Source of the DNA: Marinobacter salinexigens
GTDB lineage: Bacteria > Pseudomonadota > Gammaproteobacteria > Pseudomonadales > Oleiphilaceae
Assembly: GCF_008370345.1 (NCBI RefSeq)
Contig: NZ_VTUU01000004.1
Coordinates: forward strand, 310,001-374,000
Length of the DNA: 64,000 bases
Direction: 5' to 3'
This document shows positions 18,401-26,485 of the stretch, piece by piece. A program made the translations under genes and the position numbers. Below the pieces are notes generated by a model that saw only the letters and a list, made by a program, of their open reading frames with translations, searched no databases and was not told the origin of the DNA. Position 1 is the first letter of the stretch; every line of letters begins with the position of its first letter.

Positions 18401-18600
18401 AAGCTATCAACAAGCGGTTGTTCTTGTTTGTAAGAGAGCAGGCGAAAGACGAATATGGTCGCACGATGGGGTTTGTGAATTATGGTGAGGTGGATTACGT
18501 GTCTCACACCGGTTCCCAGCCGATGAGTATTACCTGGAAACTCCGAACGCCAATGCCGAACTTTATGTGGCAGCAGGCAGCGAAGCTGGCGGCGGCATGA
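15463..18600 (+). CDS. PLD-family nuclease/SF2 helicase fusion with DUF3427-like C-terminus
   Basis: 1045 residues. An N-terminal phospholipase-D-type domain carries H225-x-K227 and then GSSNLSRSAL, one HKD-like motif. The SF2 helicase core follows: Walker A TGTGKT (K356), DEVH box 445-448, a SAT-like motif (LTATPERHDG) and motif VI QQLGRGLRL (646-654). The C-terminal third resembles DUF3427 proteins. It should be an ATP-driven DNA translocase joined to a nuclease. ATG 15463 and ATG 15472 are both possible (AAGGTGG at 15455-15461). Its stop overlaps the next gene as ATGA. Base composition is host-like, unlike the restriction gene 72 bp upstream. Confidence 0.85.
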   Translation: MYTMQQTGIYEQLITRLVENRLDRKQFYVGERQLSSVEASVWLSRFLTNILEFAIGSVPSGDNRLQEQIELSNQLLMWLKGKVQDDGFLDENLLDSQGKILTALYELESPVAANLKQYVEDVFPLSGLTQSELFSGSNAGLSLESELKREILSADRIYWLVSFIKWAGIRIFRKELEAFTASGRELKIITTSYMGATDAKAVEYLASLPNTEVKLSYNTERERLHAKSYLFLRNTGFHTGYIGSSNLSRSALTNGLEWNLKITAQEIPHIINKSLSTFETYWASEDFEWFDGRAESTEKLNRALKQQKGLGAPGSSHYFEITPFPHQKDILEQLSVERDVHQRFRNLVVAATGTGKTLISAFDFRRFLKAKPNAHFLFVAHREEILRQAREAYRGVLRNNAFGELWVGGQLPEHYRQLFVSIQTLNNQLDQLKLTEGYYDYIVIDEVHHIAASSYRAVLEHFSPEILLGLTATPERHDGGDILGDFGGVIAAELRLPEAINRRHLCPFQYFGIDDDTDLRTIPWSRGRYDIAQLTNLYTHNQNRVKKILRSLREIVTDIASMKALAFCVSREHATFMVEQLLLHGIKADVLTSDNSHERQQKQQAIRSGQINVLCVVDIFNEGVDIPEVDTLLFLRPTESLTIFLQQLGRGLRLADDKDCCTVLDFVGNSRPEYDFANKFRALVGKSDRSISEELKQGFPHAPLGCRIELTKKTQEMVLSNIRQATLTMKRLVSLVRQFPQHFTQPLTLKNFITHHPHIDLNELYKRASWAELVSKAKDEDRADDSFKLAKKAIHNRILICDDHKYLLFLKKLCHAGFSCDDPKGRQALMCHYDFWQKAGPELEFDSLTESLAELSKLGLEQELMDVLDWKLARTKHEQPAMLELREVPLRLHARYSREQILVGFGAMTFEHQPPSREGVYVIQDKNIELLFVTLDKNEKQFSPTTMYHDYAINEQLFHWQSQNSSRPDRGKGKDYIQHQAINKRLFLFVREQAKDEYGRTMGFVNYGEVDYVSHTGSQPMSITWKLRTPMPNFMWQQAAKLAAA

Positions 18601-20279
18601 GTTACGGTCCCTATAACAAAAACGCCCAAAACTTCTTCACCCAATACCAGTCCCTGACCTTCGAACAGGTACACCAAGACTGGCTCTCCTTCCTTGGCGA
18701 TAAATCAGGCCTTGCTCTTGACGTCGGCGCAGGCAGCGGCCGCGATTCCAGTGCTCTTGCTGGGCGGGGATGGGACGTCGTCGCAGTAGAGCCCGCAACT
18801 GGCTTGCGAGAGTTGGGGCAGAACGCCACTCGCGATCAGAGTATTCACTGGCTAGACGATCAATTACCCGATCTAGGTAAGATCCGAAAGCTGAGCTATC
18901 GCTTCGATCTGATTCTTGTTTCCGCAGTCTGGATGCATGTCCCGCCCTCTGATCGTGAACGTGCGTTTCGAATCCTGACACAGCTTTTGGCACCGGGTGG
19001 AATGCTGGTGATCACGCTCCGGCATGGGCCCGGTGATGGCGAACGACTTTTTTACGATGTCAGTAGGGAAGAGCTGGAGGGTTTTGCCAAACGCCGGGCA
19101 TTGATCCCGCTTCCGGTGCCGGTAGAGCGCAGCAGGGATGAACTGAAGAGGGACGGAGTTTCCTGGGAGACACTGGCATTTCGGTTGGCGGACGATGGCA
19201 CTGGCGCTTTGCCGACAGTCCGCCACATCATCGTTAATGATAATAAGTCTTCGACTTACAAATTGGGTTTGCTGCGAACCCTCGTCCGGATGGCGGACGG
19301 TGCGCCCGGCCTGGCGCTTAATCGTAGCGATGACTGGGTGGAGATTCCGCTTGGCGCGGTTGGGCTGTTCTGGATTATGCTCTATCACCCTCTGGTTCTC
19401 AGGCATCAGCTGAGGCAAGCGCCAGGTAGCCGCGGCTATAGCTTCGCAACGCAGGACTTTTACAAGCTGCAGAGTTTCTCGCCTTTGGATTTCAGCGTGG
19501 GTATGTCGCTGTCGGCGGATGTTGCGCCGATGGTTCTTCGTGCGATCAAGGCGGCTTGCCGCAATATTCTCGATAATCCCGCGCACTATACGACTTGGCC
19601 CGGCTCTAACCGTCCCGTTTTTGAGGGCGGTTCGGCCAGGATGACCATCAAGAAGGCGCCCGTGCGCTTGGATAAGGCAACGCTTTCCCGGTTCGGTACC
19701 TTCCGTGTTCCCTCATTCCTCTGGGATGCATTCAGTCGCTATGCGTGCTGGATCGAGCCTGCGATTGTTAATGAATGGGTTGATTTGATGGGAAGCTGGG
19801 ATCTGCGTTATTCCATGGATGTCTATCATCGTGGTTTGCAGTGGGTTGAGGGCCGGCGCGATACGTCAGCTGTCCGTCAAATGATTAATCAGGAGCTCGA
19901 GACTGGCAGGGTAGAGTGTGTATGGACAGCCCAAAATCTCAAAGAGAAGCGGTTTGACGTCGACCACTGTTTTCCATGGTCACGATGGAACAACAATGAT
20001 CTCTGGAACCTGATGCCAGCGACTCATACTGCGAATGCATCGAAGTCAGAAAAGCTGCCTGCGGACCTGCTACTCAAGGAGGCGTACCCACGAGTATTGA
20101 ACTGGTGGGAACAAGCCATCGTGGGCACGTCTCGTGAGGATCAGTTCTTCTCGGAGGCTGAGGCCTCTCTGCCATTGCTGGGGCAGGAGCGAACCGTCGA
20201 GGGCGTCTTTGAGGGGATGCTTCAGCAGCGATTGAGACTGAAAACCAATCTTCAGTTAGGCGAATGGTTGGGCCTGTAA
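18597..20279 (+). CDS. Class I SAM methyltransferase-HNH endonuclease fusion
   Basis: 560 residues. Residues about 1-210 form a class I methyltransferase: motif I LDVGAGSGRD (41-50), an acidic VVAVEPA loop, then FDLILVSAVWMHVP and LLAPGGMLVITLRHGPGDGE. No DNA-methyltransferase NPPY motif is visible. A middle region of unknown fold (about 220-400) follows. The C-terminal HNH-type site is D456-H457, N471 and N480, within DHCFPWSRWNNNDLWNL and ATHTANASKSEKLP; the usual structural CxxC pairs are absent. The start overlaps the helicase stop (ATGA), so the two are coupled. Methylation target and nuclease substrate are unknown. Confidence 0.8.
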   Translation: MSYGPYNKNAQNFFTQYQSLTFEQVHQDWLSFLGDKSGLALDVGAGSGRDSSALAGRGWDVVAVEPATGLRELGQNATRDQSIHWLDDQLPDLGKIRKLSYRFDLILVSAVWMHVPPSDRERAFRILTQLLAPGGMLVITLRHGPGDGERLFYDVSREELEGFAKRRALIPLPVPVERSRDELKRDGVSWETLAFRLADDGTGALPTVRHIIVNDNKSSTYKLGLLRTLVRMADGAPGLALNRSDDWVEIPLGAVGLFWIMLYHPLVLRHQLRQAPGSRGYSFATQDFYKLQSFSPLDFSVGMSLSADVAPMVLRAIKAACRNILDNPAHYTTWPGSNRPVFEGGSARMTIKKAPVRLDKATLSRFGTFRVPSFLWDAFSRYACWIEPAIVNEWVDLMGSWDLRYSMDVYHRGLQWVEGRRDTSAVRQMINQELETGRVECVWTAQNLKEKRFDVDHCFPWSRWNNNDLWNLMPATHTANASKSEKLPADLLLKEAYPRVLNWWEQAIVGTSREDQFFSEAEASLPLLGQERTVEGVFEGMLQQRLRLKTNLQLGEWLGL

Positions 20280-20349
20280 CAATGAAACCTTCTGATTAGC
20301 TAACAGGAATTCACCGTAACCGAATCGCCAAGGAGGCGGGCTCAATCGG

Positions 20350-22056
20350 TCAGAAGCTTTCCAGAAATTCTGCCATCTTTTGAGCCGGCATAGGCTTCGC
20401 GTAGAGAAAACCCTGGGCAAGATCACACCCCAGTTTCGTGACGAGCTGGGCTTGCTCCTCTGTTTCAACACCCTCAACCAACACGCTTAACCCCAAGCTG
20501 TGGCCGACTGTAATCATGGCCTCCATGATGGCCATATCGGCGTTATTCTGCATCGCATGTTGGAGAAAACTTCTGTCGATTTTAATGCCGCTGACCGGGA
20601 GCTTTCTGAGATAGACGAGAGAAGAATACCCAGTACCAAAGTCATCGATTGAAATGTGTACACCAGCTTGTTTCAGCTTCTCCAGCTGTTTGGTTTGACT
20701 TTCATCGCTGCCGAAAACCTCGTTTTCAGTCAGTTCGACCCCAAGCTGGTGAGGCTGCAGGTTGTAACGTTTCACGGTTTCGAGAATGTGGTTCGCAAGA
20801 TGCGGGTTGGTAAGCTGTCGTCCTGAGAGGTTGATATCAACCCGAAAATTATTCAGAGGCGTTTTCTGCCATGCGCTGAGCTGTTTGCATGCTGCCTCTA
20901 TCACCCATTCGCCAATACGATTTATAAGGCCGGATTTCTCTGCCACGGGGATGAAAACGGCAGGTGACACTGCCCGGGATTGGCCGTGGAAGCACCGAAT
21001 CAGCGCCTCGCAGGAGTTGCTCGTCCGCTCTGCCAGATGGATCTGGGGCTGGAAGTGCAATTCCAGGCCATCGTTGTTGAGAGCGTCTCTGAGAAGGTTG
21101 GTGATTTCCTGATAGTGGACGAGTCTGTCGTTTATGTCGGGGGTGTAAAAGCAAACGCCATTTTTACCAGTCTCCTTCGCCTGATACATGGCCGCATCTG
21201 CGTTACCCATCAGTTCTGCTACGGTTCCACCGTTATGTGGATACAGGCTAACACCGAAACTGGCGGTTACCTGATAACAATCCTCTTCAAGCCGAACCTC
21301 ATGTTCGAGGGCGTTAATCAGCCGGCAAACAAGTTCGTGTATGCTTTCTTGCCCCTCGAAATCGAATATCAGAAGGACAAACTCATCGCCACCAAAGCGA
21401 GTTAGAAGGTCTCCGTCTCGAAGTTCCTGTTTCAGGGTGTCTGCAACGGCTTTGAGGAGATTGTCGCCGTGATGATGGCCCAAGGTATCATTGATGACCT
21501 TGAAGTTGTCGAGGTCAATAAAAACAACCGCCAATTCCTCCTGCAGACGATCAGCCTTATCCAGTCTGGCCGACAACTCAGTTTCCATGAAGTTGCGATT
21601 GGGTAATCCGGTCAGATCATCGAAGCTCGCTTTTCGGTAGAGCTCATCTCGTGCGCGCTTCTGCTCTTCCAGTCCGATGTCGATGCAGAACATCTCACAG
21701 GCACCGCTCTCCTGTTTGATCATCACATGGCTGGAATAAACCGGTACCAGGTGCCCCTGTTTATGCCTCAATTCGAGTTCGTCGGAGGGGATGTTGATGT
21801 TGTTCTCAAGCCAGGCACGGTGCGCTTTGATCACGTCATCACGCATGTGGGTCGGAATGATCAGGTCTTCCAAAAGCCGCCCGTGGGCTTCCTCTCGGGA
21901 ATACCCATACAGGCGGGCACTAGCCTCATTCCAGTAGATGACGCGGCGGTGTCTGTCGTAACCCTGGACAGCGACCATTGGAAGGCTTTCTATAAGCTCG
22001 TAAAACCGGTTCTCACTGTCTTCTGTGGCTGAGCGAATTCCTTTTCTGTCTTGCAT
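20350..22056 (-). CDS. PAS-GGDEF-EAL cyclic-di-GMP enzyme
   Basis: About 568 residues, cytoplasmic, no membrane segment. A PAS domain (about 15-130: FYELIESLPMVAVQGYDRHRRVIYWNEA in part) is followed by a GGDEF domain with intact RFGGDEF and a degenerate upstream I-site region. The EAL domain has EALIR, a NLSGRQL stretch and DDFGTGYSSL with the DFG metal/catalytic region intact. Both diguanylate cyclase and phosphodiesterase activities are therefore possible. ATG 22056 is preferred over a TTG at 22065. The Shine-Dalgarno AGGA lies inside an inverted repeat (22068-22119), which may control translation. Confidence 0.9.
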   Translation of the reverse strand: MQDRKGIRSATEDSENRFYELIESLPMVAVQGYDRHRRVIYWNEASARLYGYSREEAHGRLLEDLIIPTHMRDDVIKAHRAWLENNINIPSDELELRHKQGHLVPVYSSHVMIKQESGACEMFCIDIGLEEQKRARDELYRKASFDDLTGLPNRNFMETELSARLDKADRLQEELAVVFIDLDNFKVINDTLGHHHGDNLLKAVADTLKQELRDGDLLTRFGGDEFVLLIFDFEGQESIHELVCRLINALEHEVRLEEDCYQVTASFGVSLYPHNGGTVAELMGNADAAMYQAKETGKNGVCFYTPDINDRLVHYQEITNLLRDALNNDGLELHFQPQIHLAERTSNSCEALIRCFHGQSRAVSPAVFIPVAEKSGLINRIGEWVIEAACKQLSAWQKTPLNNFRVDINLSGRQLTNPHLANHILETVKRYNLQPHQLGVELTENEVFGSDESQTKQLEKLKQAGVHISIDDFGTGYSSLVYLRKLPVSGIKIDRSFLQHAMQNNADMAIMEAMITVGHSLGLSVLVEGVETEEQAQLVTKLGCDLAQGFLYAKPMPAQKMAEFLESF

Positions 22057-22067
22057 TAGGGGCAAGC

Positions 22068-22119
22068 ATCCTCATGGTTAGCCACTTACGCGGTGCAAAG
22101 TAAGCAATACCATGAGGAT
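22068..22119 (-). promoter_or_regulatory. Inverted repeat enclosing the Shine-Dalgarno of the GGDEF-EAL gene
   Basis: ATCCTCATGGT (22068-22078) and ACCATGAGGAT (22109-22119) are a perfect 11-bp inverted repeat. A second, nested 5-bp pair is CTTAC 22085-22089 with GTAAG 22100-22104. In the leftward transcript the arm nearest the gene contains AGGA, the probable ribosome-binding site. The hairpin could hide it, or the DNA could be an operator. No known riboswitch consensus was recognised. Confidence 0.5.
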
Positions 22120-22207
22120 AGTCCGTTGGTGTCAGGTTATCTAGTTGGGTTGCTAACCAGTCCTGCGCCGGCGTAGATATCTTGAGGTGTGTGAATGAAA
22201 ACGCGGG

Positions 22208-22870
22208 TCAGTGCCGGAGTGATTCCATCAGCCGGCTATTAAGTTCCTGCCAGCGGGACAGTTTTTGTGCCTGACCAACCCGTGTGCGTTCACCGCCGGA
22301 TTTATTAAGCCAGAGACCGTCCCCGTTAAAGCTGTAAACGGGTTCAAGATCAGTGCGTTGAGATGCAGGTTTAATGTCATTTGTGAGGTTGTCAAGAATC
22401 AGTGGGTCGGCGTCTGGCTGGGGATACCATGCCAGCACCATGTGCGCCTGATTCAGCTCCAGGGCTTTGACATAAACGATTCGGAGCTGGTCATCCGGCA
22501 CACCAATGGATTTGAGGCTGAGGTATTTGGCAATGGAGAAATCCTCGCAATCTCCGCCATTGGTGGTTAGAAGTTCAACGGGGGTTGCCCAATAGTCTTC
22601 TTCGCCCCAGTGCTGGATGTCGCTTACGAAAGCAACACGGTTGAAGAAAGAGTTAATCAGCCGGAGTTTTCGGTCGACCGGGGCATTTGCGGCGAGGGAT
22701 TCCAACTGCTGCCAGTTCTGGAGCCGCTGATGGGCTTCGGTGCCGAAGGTTTCAAGAACGTACGTCATCAACCTGTTGCTGAGCTCCACCGCGCCAACAA
22801 GGGCGGTGGCCAGAAGCAGCGCTGGCAAAACCATGGAGCGGCGACACGAGGAGGAGGCTGCCGGCGCCAT
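22208..22870 (-). CDS. Transglutaminase-like cysteine protease, LapG family (BTLCP)
   Basis: 220 residues with an N-terminal hydrophobic segment (about 13-28) that is an uncleaved anchor or signal. The catalytic triad is visible: C108 in NGGDCEDFSIAKY, H143 in AHMVLAW and D160 in LILDN. LapG cleaves large adhesins at the cell surface under c-di-GMP control through LapD. A c-di-GMP enzyme lies just downstream, but it has no LapD-type membrane receptor architecture. The gene follows gspC by 8 nt on the same strand, so it appears cotranscribed with a type II secretion gene, an unusual pairing. Confidence 0.8.
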   Translation of the reverse strand: MAPAASSSCRRSMVLPALLLATALVGAVELSNRLMTYVLETFGTEAHQRLQNWQQLESLAANAPVDRKLRLINSFFNRVAFVSDIQHWGEEDYWATPVELLTTNGGDCEDFSIAKYLSLKSIGVPDDQLRIVYVKALELNQAHMVLAWYPQPDADPLILDNLTNDIKPASQRTDLEPVYSFNGDGLWLNKSGGERTRVGQAQKLSRWQELNSRLMESLRH

Positions 22871-22878
22871 GGCGTTTC

Positions 22879-23526
22879 TCAGTTATTATTGCGCAGGCGT
22901 TCCCTGAGTTGTTCCAGGCGCCTGCGTATCTCATCCCTGCGCTGTTGCTCGGCGCTGTCGGTCGAGGTCGCGCGCGGGGAGGGAGAGGGTTCGGAAACAG
23001 GAGTCGGGGTCGCCTCTGGTGTCGTGTTCGACGCTACAGACATACCCGACGGGTCGTCTTCTTCCGGGAAAAACAGGTTCTCCAGTTTGCCGCTTCGTTC
23101 AATGATGATCCGGTTGGGATGGACTGAACGGAGAGTGGCGTTACCGGGCAGCTCATCGCCCACAAGATACGCTTCCGTATTTCGTTGCTCGTCTTCGACC
23201 AGTGCGCTGCCGGGGAAATCTCCGTCCGCAGCCAGAACACCTCTGAGATACAGACGAAGATTGGTTTCAGGCAGATTTTCCGTACTCAGGGCCGCCGCAG
23301 CCGTTTTCGCATCGGCGTTTCCAAACAGGGCCAGTGATCCCAGGTTAACGGTTGGCACTTGTTGTGCGGGTTGTGCTTCGGATGTAATGACATTCTGGGT
23401 TTGAAGTCCCGGGTTCTGGCTTTCCTTTTGCCAGAAACTGTACCCCTGCCAGGCAGTCACACCTAACATGGTGGCTCCTGCAGCCAGGGCGAGAATGCCA
23501 GGAAGCCTATGGTCGTTTAACTGCAT
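22879..23526 (-). CDS. gspC: Type II secretion system inner-membrane protein GspC
   Basis: About 215 residues. A short cytoplasmic N-terminus, one transmembrane helix (about 10-28) and a periplasmic homology region (about 65-145) with LRLYLRGVLAADGDFPGSALVEDE and YLVGDELPGNATLRSVHPNRIIIERSG, the GspC HR signature. The C-terminus, rich in Pro/Ser/Thr then Arg/Gln (EQQRRDEIRRRLEQLRERLRNNN), is a coiled coil in place of a PDZ domain. ATG 23526 is chosen over an upstream GTG at 23571. GspC links the inner-membrane platform to the GspD secretin. It diverges from gspE; gspD is not in the window. Confidence 0.85.
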   Translation of the reverse strand: MQLNDHRLPGILALAAGATMLGVTAWQGYSFWQKESQNPGLQTQNVITSEAQPAQQVPTVNLGSLALFGNADAKTAAAALSTENLPETNLRLYLRGVLAADGDFPGSALVEDEQRNTEAYLVGDELPGNATLRSVHPNRIIIERSGKLENLFFPEEDDPSGMSVASNTTPEATPTPVSEPSPSPRATSTDSAEQQRRDEIRRRLEQLRERLRNNN

Positions 23527-23694
23527 TGATCGTCCCGGATGCAATTGAGTGGGCTGAGAAAAAAGGCCCACAGGTTATCAGACTGAAACGTAATAGTGGC
23601 AGTATAGTGTATAGAGTTATTCAGCGGGCCCATATCCTGTGGTAGCCTTTCTGAATTAATTGAATCAAAAAAGAATTTCATAACGAGAACGACC

Positions 23695-25203
23695 TTGACG
23701 ACAGAAACCGAACTACAGCAGCAGGATGCTCCGCTGGGCCGTCTTCCTTTCACGTTCGCAAAGCGTAACGGCGTCATCCTTACGCGCTCGGAAGACGGGG
23801 AGCCGGTGATTCTGGTTAAACCCGGTGCATCTCACTCAGCGCTGGCGGAAGCGAACCGGATCAGCGGTGGTCGTGCGCGGTTTTCTACCATTGATCCCTC
23901 ACAGTTCGACAGTGCCCTCAATGCGGCGTATCAGAACGATTCTGCCGAAGCGATGCAGATGGTTGAGGGCATTGGCGATGACATGGATCTTGCCTCGCTG
24001 GCGGATTCGGTTCCTGAAACGGAAGATCTGCTTGAGCAGGAAGACGATGCGCCGATCATCCGTCTGATCAATGCGATTCTTACCGAGGCGGTAAAGACGA
24101 GCGCTTCGGACGTTCACATCGAAACCTATGAGAAGCGCCTGGTTGTGCGTTTCAGGGTTGATGGTGTGTTGCGGGAAGTGGTGCAGCCCAAGCGGGCACT
24201 GGCGCCGCTGTTGGTGTCCCGTATCAAGGTTATGGCAAAGCTCGACATTGCCGAGAAGCGAATTCCCCAGGATGGCCGCATTGCTTTGCGGGTCGCTGGC
24301 AGGGAAGTGGATATTCGGGTTTCGACCATGCCGTCATCCAGTGGTGAGCGGGTGGTACTGCGTCTTCTCGACAAGCAGGCCGGCGCGATCCGTCTGGAGT
24401 CGCTGGGGATGACGGGTCAGGATCTGACCACCCTGCGAAAACTGATCAACCGCCCGTATGGTATCCTTTTGGTCACGGGTCCCACCGGTTCCGGTAAATC
24501 CACCACGCTCTATGCCTCGTTGCAGGAGATCAATGACCGTACGCGGAATATTCTGACCGTCGAGGACCCGATTGAATACAACCTGGCCGGCATTGGCCAG
24601 ACCCAGGTCAACACCAAGGTGGATATGACCTTTGCCCGCGGGCTCAGGGCCATTCTTCGTCAGGATCCGGACGTTGTGATGATTGGTGAGATCCGGGACC
24701 TGGAAACGGCAGAGATTGCGGTACAGGCCAGTTTGACTGGCCACCTGGTGCTTTCAACGTTGCACACCAATACGGCGGTTGGTGCCATTACCCGATTGAT
24801 GGATATGGGGATTGAGCCATTCCTGATCTCGTCCAGTCTGGTGGGTATCGTTGCCCAGCGACTGGTCCGGGTATTGTGCAAGGAGTGTCGTGAGCCCTAC
24901 ACACCAACGGCCGAGCATTGCGAATTCCTGCAGCAGGATCCTGAAAATCCGCCATCGATCTACCGCGCAAAAGGGTGTGATCACTGCAATCAACTTGGCT
25001 ATCGGGGACGAATCGGTATCTATGAGGTTGTCGAAATCAATGAAGAGATCAGCGCCCTGATTCACAAACGCGCGGGTGAACTTGAGCTGGAGAAGGAAGC
25101 GCGGTTGAGAGGTCCCAGTATTCACGCCGATGGTGTCCGCAAGATATTGGAGGGCGTGACCACCGTCGAAGAGGTCCTTCGCGTCACCCACCGGAGCCAG
25201 TAA
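23695..25203 (+). CDS. gspE: Type II secretion ATPase GspE
   Basis: 502 residues, normal for GspE. The N-terminal GspE/EpsE domain leads to the ATPase core: Walker A GPTGSGKST, an Asp box, Walker B VVMIGEIRD and a His box (LTGHLVLSTLHTN). A tetracysteine zinc motif (CKEC ... CDHC) lies near residue 400. It powers pseudopilus assembly through GspF and GspL. The start is TTG 23695; no in-frame ATG exists before the conserved N-terminal domain. It leads the nine-gene rightward operon gspE-M, whose genes mostly abut or overlap. Confidence 0.95.
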   Translation: MTTETELQQQDAPLGRLPFTFAKRNGVILTRSEDGEPVILVKPGASHSALAEANRISGGRARFSTIDPSQFDSALNAAYQNDSAEAMQMVEGIGDDMDLASLADSVPETEDLLEQEDDAPIIRLINAILTEAVKTSASDVHIETYEKRLVVRFRVDGVLREVVQPKRALAPLLVSRIKVMAKLDIAEKRIPQDGRIALRVAGREVDIRVSTMPSSSGERVVLRLLDKQAGAIRLESLGMTGQDLTTLRKLINRPYGILLVTGPTGSGKSTTLYASLQEINDRTRNILTVEDPIEYNLAGIGQTQVNTKVDMTFARGLRAILRQDPDVVMIGEIRDLETAEIAVQASLTGHLVLSTLHTNTAVGAITRLMDMGIEPFLISSSLVGIVAQRLVRVLCKECREPYTPTAEHCEFLQQDPENPPSIYRAKGCDHCNQLGYRGRIGIYEVVEINEEISALIHKRAGELELEKEARLRGPSIHADGVRKILEGVTTVEEVLRVTHRSQ

Positions 25204-25206
25204 GTC

Positions 25207-26418
25207 ATGCCTGCATACGAATACAAGGCACTGGATTCCCGGGGCAAGCAGAAACAGGGCGTGATGGAGGCGGATGCTCCCAGGGCGGTCAGGCAGCAGC
25301 TTCGGGAAAAGGGCATGACGCCGCTGGCTGTGGAGCCGGCGGCCGATAAACAGAATAAGACAACGCCTTTCAGCAGCCGCGGTTCGTTGTCCGCCAGCGA
25401 TCTTGCGCTGGTGACCCGCCAGATCGCAACCCTGATCCAGTCTGGAATTCCCGTTGAGCAGGCGTTATCTGCGGCGTCGCAACAATCCACCAAACCCCGT
25501 ATTCGCAGTATGTTGATCGCCATACGGGCAAAGGTGATGGAAGGCTATAGCCTGGCAGACAGCCTTGCCGAGTTTCCCCGGGCCTTTCCCCGTTTATACC
25601 GTTCCACAGTCGCTGCCGGTGAACACGCGGGCCATCTGGACCTGGTTCTGAACCGGCTGGCGGATTACACGGAAAGCCGTCAGGAAGCGCGCCAAAAAAT
25701 CCAGCTGGCGGCGATTTATCCGATCATCCTGAGTGTCGTTGCCGTTGCGATTGTGGTCTTCCTGTTGACTTACGTAGTGCCGGATATCATTGAAGTGTTC
25801 CTCAAGCAGGGGCAGGAATTGCCAGCGCTGACCCAGGCTATGTTGGCGGTGTCGGATTTTCTGGGCAATTACGGTGTCTATCTGTTTATTCTGCTGGTGG
25901 CTTTGCTGGTTGGTTTCCGGTTTGCGTTGACCAAACCTGGATTCCGCATGAAGTTTCATCGTCAACTACTTCATTTACCATTATTTTCTGGAATGGTGAG
26001 AGGGGTAAATACAGCTCGATACGCCAGCACTTTGAGTATTCTGACAACGAGCGGTGTGCCGCTGGTGGAAGCGATGAGAATTGCCGGTGAAGTGCTGTCG
26101 AATGATTTTCTGCGTACGGAGTTGCGGGAGGCGGCGAAGAAGGTCAGTGAAGGGGGCTCGTTGCACCGGTCACTGGACCAGACGGGCTATTTCCCGCCGA
26201 TGATGCTGCATATGATCGCCAGCGGCGAGGCCAGTGGTGAACTGGACAGCATGCTGGAGCGGACCGCAAGAATGCAGGAAAATACTCTGCAGTCCAAGAT
26301 TGCAGCCATTGTAGGTTTGTTCGAGCCTATGATGTTGTTGTTCATGGGGGTGGTGGTACTCATTATCGTTCTGGCTATTATGCTGCCGATTCTGAATATG
26401 AGTAACCTGGTGGGTTAA
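25207..26418 (+). CDS. gspF: Type II secretion platform protein GspF
   Basis: 403 residues. Two T2SF domains (about 70-195 and 270-395) each begin with a cytoplasmic helical region, and there are three membrane segments (around 170, 220 and 375). The family hallmark AYEYKALDSRGKQKQGVMEA starts the protein. GspF is the inner-membrane core that couples GspE to pseudopilin extraction. It starts 3 nt after gspE. Confidence 0.95.
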   Translation: MPAYEYKALDSRGKQKQGVMEADAPRAVRQQLREKGMTPLAVEPAADKQNKTTPFSSRGSLSASDLALVTRQIATLIQSGIPVEQALSAASQQSTKPRIRSMLIAIRAKVMEGYSLADSLAEFPRAFPRLYRSTVAAGEHAGHLDLVLNRLADYTESRQEARQKIQLAAIYPIILSVVAVAIVVFLLTYVVPDIIEVFLKQGQELPALTQAMLAVSDFLGNYGVYLFILLVALLVGFRFALTKPGFRMKFHRQLLHLPLFSGMVRGVNTARYASTLSILTTSGVPLVEAMRIAGEVLSNDFLRTELREAAKKVSEGGSLHRSLDQTGYFPPMMLHMIASGEASGELDSMLERTARMQENTLQSKIAAIVGLFEPMMLLFMGVVVLIIVLAIMLPILNMSNLVG

Positions 26419-26485
26419 TCTCCCGGGACAACCACGTTACGGAACAACCATGGATTCAAGAACCATTTGAAAGGAATTTCTGCCA

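Noticed and set aside
12406-20279. BREX, DISARM or type I restriction label for the island
   Set aside because: No PglZ, BrxL, DrmA/B, or separate HsdR/M/S genes are present.
20280-20349. Right-hand attachment site repeating the tRNA-Cys end
   Set aside because: Only a short CGCCTCC-like match is found on the opposite strand, too short to call.
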